This document shows positions 36,257-46,098 of a DNA stretch of 64,000 nt, one piece after another. The translations under genes were made by a program, and so were the position numbers. Within the stretch, counting starts at the first letter, position 1; each line of letters starts with the position of its first letter. Origin of the DNA: Blastobasis lacticolella (taxonomy: Eukaryota; Arthropoda; Insecta; Lepidoptera; Blastobasidae); the NCBI GenBank assembly GCA_905147135.1, contig LR990049.1, positions 14,897,428 through 14,961,427 of the forward strand, given 5' to 3'. The notes beneath the pieces are model-generated. The model was not told the origin of the DNA. It saw only the letters and a program-made list of their open reading frames with translations, and ran no database searches.

Positions 36257-39200
36257 ATGTCTACCAAAATACCAGTTATCACTCTACAATCCGATTGGAA
36301 CGATGTATTGAGGTGATAAAATAAAAGAACCCTGTGTATAACCTATTCTTCCTAGTTTATATTATATTTTATTTATTTTTAGGCTACCCAAAAGCGAAGC
36401 ATGGATATCGTCAAAATACTTAAATCATAATAGTATCCATGACAAAATTAAGACTGCCGCTAATGTAGCTGATGGCAAAATAAAACTGAATTTACCTGAA
36501 GACTACCAATTAATATCACAATCGAATTTAAGTCTTGTGTTAAAACACGTCTCTTCGGGGCTGAAAGTGGCGTTTGTAGCTGCCACAAAAGCACACAAAG
36601 TACATAATAAGGCTGTTTTGTCAGTTTCCACATCAGAAAATGCATTGGCTGTATCGTCTTGTGAAGAAGATAGATTACTCGTTTGGGATAGTCGGACAAG
36701 TAAGTTGAGAATATCAAATTAGCTTCTATTAAGTAGGTAGTTGACAATAATAAATTTAGGGTAAAAAGTAGAGTGCCATACAACCTTGTTGATGATGTTT
36801 ATTACCTACTGTTTATATATTTTAGGTGAAATATCCTTGGACTTAAAAGGCCATGGCGGTCCAGTGTACAAATGTAGATTTTTTCCATCTGGATCAGTTG
36901 TTCTGTCTGCGGGAGCAGATGGATCATGTAGAGTTTGGTCAGCAGAATCGGGAGTTAACCCTGTTACTCTAAAAGGTCACAAAATGGGTATCTGTGATGT
37001 CAGTATAATTGAAAAAGGAAAAAATGTAATAAGTGTTAGCAGGTAAATGATTTTAAGAGATTGCAACAGCCATACCACACCAAGGAAGTGCCATGTTTAG
37101 TTTAGTTTATTATAGTTAGGTAAGACTCAAAGAAGAAGGGTAGGCCTCCCGCCTTTGTCCAGCAGTGGTATTTATAGAGAAAACAATAGTAATAAAACTA
37201 AATGTGGCACCACTGGTTGTTCTATCAGGTGGTACTATGGTTCTTCATCACCATAAATTTAAGAGTATAACTTGTCAGTGGAGCAATCGCCACCTAATTA
37301 AGATTTAACTTACAGTGGTTGGCCAAATTTTATTTTTAATTTTATTATATCTTTTAGCAAATGAATTAGCATATTAATTTGAATAAATTCTCATCAGTTA
37401 ATAAAGTAGCAAGGTGGCTGAGCGGTTAGAGTATACAACTCGTAAGCCATAGGTCCAGGGTTCGAATCCCGCTCCAGCCATGTACCAATGATTGTTTTCT
37501 GAGTTGTTGTTTCTGATTAGTTGAATACTAGCCAATGCTCTTACGGTGAGGGAAAACATCGTGAGGAAACCTGCACATTCAGGTGACTGAATGTGTAACC
37601 ATGATCCAATCTGGACAGGTTCCCCTGGTAGCAGGTCATGGAGGTCAGATGGCAGTTGCTCCACTGTAATTACCTGACCTGCCAAATCCTGGATCATGGT
37701 CAAGGCGGACCCCGGGCCCTCGGGCGCGAAAGCACACCAGGAACATTAACGCTAAAATGATGATGATGATGAGCTAATTAGCAAGTTACGTAGCAATGAA
37801 CTTTGGATGTGTGTGTTTTAAAGTGGACAATACTGTATACCTAGCGGCACGTAAGTTGAGCGTTGAACAAAGCTTGGAGGGGATACGTGTACATGGGTAC
37901 AGTCAATGACAGTCAATCAGGACTTACGCGTGACGCTGTAGCCGCCCTATGTCCCCCCCGACACCTTATTTTAAAATCTGCGCAAGAACGGTCACCGCTC
38001 GAGATACGTGCCGCAAATCTCTATCTAAAGGTAAAATTTTAAATGATCTAATGTCATATGTCATACTGATAAATTCATTAGATTATTAGCTAGATTATTC
38101 AAAATTTATTACTTAACCTTTGTTTATGTATAATTCTTACTTTTAAGTTTAAAATTGCAGTGCCCGTAAGGGTTCATAATGTTTATGTAACTTATGAAGC
38201 AATAAATAAAATAAAAATAGCATGTGTTACAGTGCTAGAACAAGAATAATTTGGCAATTTGATGAGGGTGTGTTTGTGAAAAGGTATGCCACGAAATTTA
38301 AGTTTTAGAGGCGTTCGTTCTGATTTCGGCCACGTGCGAAATGGTCCTTGAATGACCTTTGTAAATTAGACACAAGAAACTTAACACTAAATTGTTTTAT
38401 GTACGTAGAGATGGTACAGCAAAACTGTGGGATGTAGGAGAATCTAGATGCCTGGATGATATCATTAAAGGACATGGACCAATGAATTGCTGCGCCTTGG
38501 CAATAACATCTGACGATTTTTCAGTAGAAAATGAGAGAGAGGTAATTAAAACAATTTATTTAGTCATAGATAGAAAACTGATGTTTGTTGCAACATTTAC
38601 TGCTTACTAAAAACAGGTTAGTTCCTAGGCGAGCGGCCACATAGAAAAGATGCAGACACGTCGCGGATGGGGCACAGACGGGACACGGACGCGACTTAAA
38701 ACATACAGAAAAGACAGGGCACGGACGCGGCGCCGTCGCGGACCAGTCAAGAGCGTAGGCAAGACAAGGACAGCAAGCACTGCGGGCGAGGCCCACCGGC
38801 TCCCGCGTCCCGCCCGCACCCCCTGTCTTTGCTGTATTTTTGCGTCGCGACGTTTCTATTAGTCTAAGAGTAGAGGTTTGCACCGGAGCTAAATTTTGGC
38901 AACCGATTGAATTCACCGGTTATTAGGGCAATCTCCGGTGATTCACCGGTGATCACCGGAGAATAAAGCATATTTTTGTTTATTTCAATTTATATTATAT
39001 TTTAAATTTAGTTTATTAAAAAAATAAAGTATAATTGAACAAACAATTGTCCAATTATTCTTATTTTTATCGATATACTAACTTATGACATCATACAGTG
39101 GGTATGGCCATTTAATCCAATATCCGCTGCTCTCATTACAGTTAAGCGCTTTGAGTTATGACTAAAATAATTAATTTCATTCGAAAGAAGCAAGTTAGTA

Positions 39201-42200
39201 AATAGTTGTAAAAATGTAGTTAAATAATAAAAAATATTGATAATTGAATCTTTCCTTTATTTGTGCAATATTTATTATATTAAAAGGTTATTTTAAGATG
39301 TAATACGATCACCGGAGTTTAACCGATTATTATCCGATTGTTTCAATCGAGTACATTTACCGGTAAATCACCGGTGATTCTCCGGTACTCACTGCTCCGG
39401 TGCAAACCCCTATCTAAGAGCCCATGAGGGCCAGACCTTCCTATTGTTCGTAAGTATGAAAGTTTTTCCATGTGTGAATTCCCAACACAGGTAAGAATGA
39501 TCCCCACCCATGAAACCTGGATCGTGGTTCCTTTGGCAGGTAACAGGTAACAAAGGTGTATAAAATCTTATCTCCAATTTCTTAAGTTAGCAAGCTCAAT
39601 TTTTTTGTATTTTATTCGTAACAGCATTAATACTCACGATGCTCATTGCCAGACACATAGTATGGTTACAACCCTCCGCCGGACACCCCTAAACTATAAT
39701 TCTCTGTAATTATACTTACCTTATATTAGGAAAGCTGAATTTTATAAATGTTATTCAGAGAATTATTAAACTGAGTTATCTTAGTAGCCAGACAGTTTTT
39801 TGGGTTCTATAATCCTGCCAGACGCATAAAAAGTGTCTCATATGCAACAACTGGTGCGAGTGAGACAGAGCGCTCAGTTCATTGCAATGTTATGCTAAAC
39901 ATATACTATCGTTTATTCCAAATTGTTTAGTGATTTTTTTTTTATAATTCATCAAGAAATTTAATAAAATAAAATTATTACAGTCAGAATAATAAATTTT
40001 TTAATCTATAATCAGCAAAAATTTTCTAATATTCACATTTAATCAGTAAATTTTTTCTAATATTCACATTTTTAAACTCGTGATATCTCTCGAATGGAAT
40101 GTCTGAATTGCATAATTCAAAAAGTTATATAAAGGTATTGAAGCAGTCGTGAATATGAAGTAATTGATTTTGATAAGGATTAATAGCAAAGTACCAATAA
40201 ATAGCGTTTTTAGCGGCGGCATTTCAATTAAATTTTGAAAATAAAAGAACACATGTATACATGTGACATAACTATACTAGTTAGACATATACTGTCGTGA
40301 CACTTTTTATAGATAACTAGTGGACCCGGCGCGACTTCGTTCGCGTAGCGTTCTAACCCTACACCTACCCTACACCTACCCTACACCTACCCTACACCTA
40401 CCCTACACCTACCCTACACCTACTCTACACCTACCCTACACCTACCCTACACCTACCCTACATCTACCCTACACCTACCCTACACCTACCTTACACCTAC
40501 CCTACACCTACCCTACACCTACCTTACACCTACCCTACACCTACCCTACACCTACCTTACACCTACCCTACACCTACCCTACACCTACCTTACACCTACC
40601 CTACAACTACCCTACAACTACCCTACACCTACCTTACACCTACCTTACACCTACCCTACACCTACCCTACACCTACCCTACACCAAAGTTAATGATCCTA
40701 AAGTTAATGATCCGCGCAATAACATTTTATCCGAATCCAAAAGTCTATTTACCATTTAAGTCTAAATACCATTTTGAATCTAATTGAATCTAATCAAAAT
40801 TGTGAATCTAAACCATTCCCAGATCCCCTTGAACACACACAAAAAATTTCATCAAAATCGGTCCAGTCGTTTGAGAGAAGTTCAGTGACATACACACTCA
40901 CAGAAGAATTATATATATAATGTTTTTTGAGTTATGTACATTAGTTGAATACTAACCGATGCTCTTACGGTGAGGGAAAACATCGTGATGAAACCTGCAC
41001 ATTCAGGCGACTGGATGTGTAACCATGATCCAATCTGGTCAGTTTCCCTTGTTAGCAGGGTCATGGAGGTCAGACGGCAGTCGCTCCACTGTAATTACCT
41101 GACCTGCCAAATCCTGGATCATGGTCAAGGCGGACCCCGGGCCCTCGTGCGCGAGAGCACAACCGGGACATTAACGCCAAGATGGTCACCCGGGGATAGT
41201 GTAGCTTCCCAACGGTGAAAGAATTTTTGAAATAGGACCAGTAGTTTCGAAGCCTATTCAATAAAAACAAACAAACAAACAAACAAAAAATCAAACATTT
41301 CCTTTTTATAATATTAGTATAGACGACAGCTGATGCGCAGTAAAAGATCGCACCGAACCGAGCGCTCTGTCTCACTCGCACCAGTTGTTGTATATGAGCC
41401 CCACTCTCGCAACCATTACACTTTTAATGCGTCTGGCAGGATTATAGAACCCAAAAAACTGTCTGGCTACTGAGAAAACTCAGTTTAATAATTTTCTGAA
41501 TAACATTTATAAAATTCAGCTTTCCTAATATAAGGTAAGTATAATTACAGAGAATTATAGTTTAGGGGTGCCCGGCGGAGGGTTGTAACCATACTATGTG
41601 TCTGGCAATGAGCATCGTGAGTATTAATGCTGTTACGAATAAAATACAAAAAAATTGAGCTTGCTAACTTAAGAAATTGGAGATAAGATTTTATACACCT
41701 TTGTTACCTGTTACCTGCCAAAGGAACCACGATCCAGGTTTCATGGGTGGGGATCATTCTTACCTGTGTTGGGGACACACATGGAAAAACTTTCATACTT
41801 ACGAACAATAGGAAGGTCTGGCCCTCATGGGCTCTTGCTCTATATATATTTTATATGAAAGTAAATTGAACGGGCGCCGCGTCTGCGACTTGTCTGCGTC
41901 TTACGTCTTTTCTGTGTAGCCGTTCGCTAGTAGAGATGAGCCGACTATGACTAGTCGGCCATGACGATAATTGCTTTAAGACGAAGCTCAGCATCGGTCA
42001 TCGGTAATCGGATAGTAGGTGCAAGCAGAAACTACATTGTTTCACCTTGTGCTAATAGTGCCGACAAACTTCTGCCGCTTTTTTCACATTAATCAGATTT
42101 TAGTTTAGGTTTAGGATACTGTCTCTTGACCATAACTAAATATCTTAGAATGTTCGTTCCCCTTCCAACTGTCACATTCAGCCTTGCTTTACGCAGATAT

Positions 42201-43190
42201 CCAAGACTTTATAGGTTAGCGTCAATATCCTTAAGATTACGAATAATTTTGTTAGCAGGCTTCTTTACCGAATCCAAAGCAACCACTTGATATTTGGCTG
42301 TTCCATTTTAAAGCTGGCAGCAGTACTCCATACGAGACTGAACTTATGCTTAGTAAGCTTTTGATAGGATGCCAATTTTTTTACTGCTTTTTGTTTGACA
42401 TTTATTCTCTTAATTCCAGGTTGGGACACACAACAAATTGCTCATAGTGGGTTGTGAGAATGGTGTCATTACTTGCGCACATGTGGCAAAACGTGAAGAA
42501 AAATTCAGCATAAAACTGGATTCAGCATGTAATGCATGTATTGTGATAGACGATACAATTATCACTGGGTGCAGTGATGGAAAGGTAAATATTTCTCATT
42601 TAACACAACAACCAACAAGTTTATTTGGTTTATCAGAGCTCAATCACATTTTTTTTCACCTTATTTCTAAAAATAATATCTAATAACAGAATATGCCTTG
42701 GAACTCACTAGACTTAGATAGATAGATGTATCCGACAGTCCGACGAACTCGCGCCTATTGTGCGAGGATGTGATGTACTACTAGATACCCTATTGTTCTT
42801 GCCATCCTAACTCTTCCAGGACACGTACCAATCCTTTCAGTACGTCCCGTTTCCGCTTTACTTATTTTACGCTGACTCAAAATATCATTTCAGATCGTCC
42901 AACTCCGTCTCGAAGATGGGTCAGTCATCAAGGAGTGGCACGAGTCTGCGAACCCTGTGCTCAGCCTGGTGGCGTTGCCGAACCAAACCTTCGCAGTTGG
43001 TCGCCAGGACGGCTCGTGTACGGTCATATCACTGCAGCCAGCACACGAATATACAAGGGTCCAGCTGACTGGAGCCGACTGTGATGGCATCAGAGATATA
43101 TCATTCAACGGCAAGTGGATATTCACAGGTTCAAGAGACGCCAATGTGAGAAAGTATGACCTTAACCAAATCATTATTCACTACAAGTAA
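36257..43190 (+). CDS. PAAF1: Proteasomal ATPase-associated factor 1 (WD-repeat protein)
   Basis: Six exons: 36257-36312, 36383-36699, 36826-37042, 38409-38541, 42420-42584 and 42894-43190. All are phase-compatible (1185 nt), giving 394 residues; human PAAF1 has 392. After an N-terminal segment with QSDWNDVLR come WD-type blades: VWDSRTS, LKGHGGPVYKCRFFPSGSVV, CRVWSAESGV, LKGHKMGICDV, SRDGTAKLWDVGESRCL, and, after NEREVGTHNKLLI, degenerate blades with VGRQDGSC, QLTGADCDGIRD and GSRDANVRKYDL near the end. The family binds Rpt ATPases of the 19S particle and restrains 26S proteasome assembly. Intron 4 (3.9 kb) carries a large foldback transposon; the exons themselves are intact. Confidence 0.93.
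37408..37773 (+). mobile_element. Complete tRNA-derived SINE, family 1
   Basis: The head has a pol III A box TGGCTGAGCGG (37415-37425) and B box GGTTCGAATCC (37459-37469). The body includes 'gggaaaacatcgtgaggaaa', 'cctgcacattcaggtgactg' and 'catggtcaaggcggaccccg', with a GAT/ATG microsatellite tail. It lies in PAAF1 intron 3 in the sense direction. Other copies are at 4215, 23490, 30205, 40928, 56594 and 60470-61080. Confidence 0.85.
38871..39412. mobile_element. hAT-like MITE, 542 bp, TSD TCTAAGAG
   Basis: Flanked by perfect 8-bp duplications TCTAAGAG (38863-38870 and 39413-39420). The terminal inverted repeat TAGAGGTTTGCACCGGAGC has 18 of 19 bases matching the complement of the right end (TAGGGGTTTGCACCGGAGC). 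The interior has ACCGGTGAT palindromes near both ends and AT-rich sequence between. The 8-bp duplication and TAGGG start fit the hAT superfamily. Nonautonomous. Confidence 0.88.
40318..40690 (+). repeat. 11-bp minisatellite CCCTACACCTA, ~30 units
   Basis: A 'gacccggcgcgacttcgttc' head is followed by about 30 near-perfect CCCTACACCTA units (occasional CTTACACCTAC or CCCTACAACTA variants). The same family occurs at 2680 and 28975 with shorter arrays. The unit lacks stops in the forward frames, so a long spurious reading frame results. Confidence 0.85.
40928..41195 (+). mobile_element. tRNA-derived SINE family 1, headless copy
   Basis: It starts in 'gagttatgtacattagttga' and continues through the SINE body to 'gcacaaccgggacattaacg'. 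The tRNA head is absent. It is nested in the loop of the PAAF1 foldback element. Confidence 0.7.
42200..42390 (-). pseudogene. Jockey-like LINE C-terminal fragment
   Basis: 'accgaatccaaagc', 'gatatttggctgttcca' and 'ggcagcagtactcca' match the LINE region at 58380-58460. It is a short broken fragment in PAAF1 intron 4, just before exon 5. Confidence 0.55.
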
Positions 43191-44847
43191 TTTCATTCTA
43201 TTTTTAAGGCCGAATCAAATACATTAAATCTTTCCAATATATACCTTTATTTATGTTACAACTACAAAAACAAATTATATGACATCCACAAGACTAGAAA
43301 ACAACTTGTATTATACTGAGATAATGAGTTTCGGTTACTTCCTTTATAACCTTTACGTAACGTCAGGTTATAGGTTTTTTCGTTGGTAATATCTACAGTT
43401 GCACTTCATCAGTGGTCCGCAGATAAAAGCTTAGTGATCCACAGTTGCATGTCATGGGTTCTTGTTGGCCCGCAGATACAAGCTGAAAACAGAAAAAATT
43501 ATGTAGGCTTGGTGGTCGTGGGTTTATAAGTAACATTAAAATTTCCCTACTATTTTCAATATGTGGGCGCTAATTGACAGCAGAAGTACTCAGTTTGACA
43601 GAAACTCTTTTGTATAAGAGCAGTAGTTTCTTGTCACGAATTTCTTGCCAGACTGTACATGTTTATAATATAAATCACAAAACAACGCCATCTTTATTTT
43701 AATCTTCAACCTATAGAAATCCATTTCACGTTTCATTGAATACATGTATTAAGAGTATAAATAAACAAACGGAACAATGAAGTAATGCCGAGCAAAGTTT
43801 GTATGGGTGGTGGACCACCTGTTAAAATTGGCATACGCTAGTGGCGCTTCCTACATACGAAACACGTCGTCTAATTTTGTTGTTTCGTAAGCATATTATG
43901 CGCTGTCCTATTCTTTCTTTTCCACTTCACCCGGTCTTGGGGTATCCTGGCGTCGTAAGCCATTGGCTCTTGCATCCAACTCGTCGATGACAATCAAATT
44001 AATAATATTCTCTACTTACTACCCCTACGGGTATATATGCACTTCCATAAATAAAAAAGTTAAATAATTAAAAATAAAGGTTGGGGATTTGTTACCTATA
44101 TCTACCACCGATGATTAGGTAGGTAGCACAGTTTCAATGTTCCGTGAATGCAGTTCGTCATTTTACCTTGTTTTCTGTTCTTTGAATTGTTTGATACGAT
44201 TTTAATTTGTGTCTGTGATCTTTGTATAATTTGTTCCATAATTTTGAGTCTTTTTCTATGCTTCTCTGAATTTCCAACCACTCTTTAATGAATTCCAAAC
44301 GAAACTCCATTTTATTTTTTTCTGAAATAGTTAGATTAGATATTATTAAGACTGGAACTCTGCCTGTTTCATTTTTCCCCGAAAAATATACTTCGGGGTG
44401 TTCAAGTTAAGAGTCAATAGCTATTTTCTAGGTAAGCATGCATCTTCGACCTCATCGTCGCTTCCAATTACAGGAAGCTTATAAGAAGTAACTATGAAGA
44501 AACTAACCCAAAATCCAGTAAAACATAATGCTAGGCTAGTAAAAAATTTCAAAATATGAATAGTTAAACGCTAGGAACTTAGGAAGCACTATGCTACTTT
44601 ATATTCAAGCAAACAACTAAGTATAGAAGTCTAACAAATATCATACGTTCACGTCGCTTGAATTTAAGGTTCTTGCACATATTTTCGAGCCAAAGATTGC
44701 TACGTTCCAAAGTTTTAAAGGCGTCGTCTAACTCTTTGCTCCATTTACGTAGTTGACATGGTTTTATAGACTTTTTAGCTAAAACAAAATGATTTATTTA
44801 TTTAATAAAAAACTAGTCCAGTGCAATCGCGGTTGACTCCTGTACAT

Positions 44848-44992
44848 ATGTAGGTAGAGCTCGTCTAATCTAAAATGACGCGCCCCACTATCGCATTAAC
44901 GCACACAAGCAAGTTTAAAATATGGACGCAATACATATACAAATGCCGTTGTAATTGGTCATTCACGACTAGACGAGCTCTACTAGGTACCG
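44848..44992. mobile_element. Small inverted-repeat element
   Basis: 'ggtagagctcgtctaatc' at 44852 is mirrored by 'gactagacgagctctacta' ending about 44987, with roughly 100 bp between. MITE-like, noncoding. Confidence 0.5.
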
Positions 44993-45227
44993 ATCATCTC
45001 GTCCAAAATCATCAGTGTCTCAAGAACTGTACAAGTACAATGACATGTGGTACGGAGAAGGTTTTACTCAACGTGCGATGTAATGTGCCATGCTCGGGAA
45101 GTTCTTTATGTAATAGGATCAAAAAGCAAAATGAAGATAGCGGCAATCAGGACTTTGCCGGCAACCTTATGTTAGCGACATAGGTTTTAGAATAGCAAAA
45201 CTGAAGGAGGCCACATAGTTCGCAGAA

Positions 45228-45440
45228 CAGGGGGTCTAAAAAGGCCACATTAGCGTTTCATAATATGATTCATATTAATTCGTCACAAACTTATCTGCAG
45301 CGTCGCTGTTGTTGGCATTGACATGAAAATTCAAAATGGCGTCACTTAGTTCCAGTACTGGCCACCTGATCAGATAAGTTTGTGGCAGTCTAATATGAAT
45401 CATAATATGAAACGCTAATGTGGCCTTTTTAGACCCCCTG
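45228..45440. mobile_element. 213-bp palindromic MITE
   Basis: Ends CAGGGGGTCTAAAAAGGCC, with arms of about 70 bp that are nearly perfect complements ('ttagcgtttcataatatgat', 'cacaaacttatct'). The loop includes 'tcaaaatggcgtcacttagt'. The CAGGGG start resembles hAT termini. I did not find a matching 8-bp duplication. Confidence 0.75.
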
Positions 45441-46098
45441 ATGGGCAATGGGGTGGAAAGGTTCTTGAGTGTCGACCACGTACAGGCAATCGCAGCGTAG
45501 GATGACCTCCTGAGGTGGACACCACATACGGCCTTGTGAAGGTTGTGGAAAGCCGATAGCAGGAAATACATAGTCGATCAGCGTGGAAGACGTGAGGGAG
45601 GTTCGTTGTACGACTGAACAATAATATACTTGGTTTGTATAACTAACTTGTTGTGCCTGTTGTGCCCGTTGTGCCTGTTGAGCCTGTTGTGTCCCCTTCA
45701 AGACATCGGAGCGCCCAGCTTGGTGCAGATTTGCGATAGACTTCTGTAATGTGAACTGTTATTTTCTTACAATATTCACACACATACACGTACGTGCCTT
45801 GTTGTATTTGTAGTATTATTTGATTGGGTTTCATTTCACTCATCAAGTTTTTAGACTCCAGTTTAGAGTCGTAGTCTCCTTTTTAGACTCTACACCTCAA
45901 AAATGTTGAGGAGTCACCACTTTCCATCAGGTGGCCCGCTTGCCTGTTTGCCTACCCATTAACTTAAAAAATAATAGTGGTTCTGTTCTGTATCAAGATA
46001 AATAAAGTATGAAACAAAATAACGATGAAAGTGAAAGGGAAAGTCGGACAGCGAGGGCACAACGATCGGGTTCCTTTTTACTCTGCGGGTACGGGATC

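Larger units (their letters stand above)
38622..41940. mobile_element. 3.3-kb foldback element in PAAF1 intron 4
   Basis: The outer ends are inverted ('ctaggcgagcggccacatag' at 38626 and the complement ending 'cgttcgctag' near 41932). The main arms, 39421-39881 and 41354-41836, are near-identical inverted copies of about 460 bp. The centre holds an 11-bp minisatellite and a SINE fragment. A hAT-like MITE (38871-39412) has inserted at the foot of the left arm. No transposase frame. I could not identify the target duplication of the outer element. Confidence 0.7.
43191..46098. other. Intergenic between PAAF1 and the 46-61 kb gene
   Basis: PAAF1 3' flank, a reverse RTE C-terminal scrap at 43905-43995 ('ggcgtcgtaagccattggct'), and two small inverted-repeat elements listed separately. 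Positions 45640-45695 hold a short TGT-TGT-GCC repeat. No gene was recognised. Confidence 0.45.

Noticed and set aside
37411..37482. Possible tRNA gene
   Set aside because: A and B boxes are present but the acceptor stem does not close and the sequence continues into a SINE body repeated elsewhere.
40318..40690. CRISPR-like regular repeats
   Set aside because: Units are contiguous 11-mers without spacers, and this is an animal genome.
40320..40787. 155-codon open frame of TLHLPYTYP repeats
   Set aside because: It is a translation of the 11-bp CCCTACACCTA minisatellite, which has no stops in the forward frames; there is no start context or splice support.
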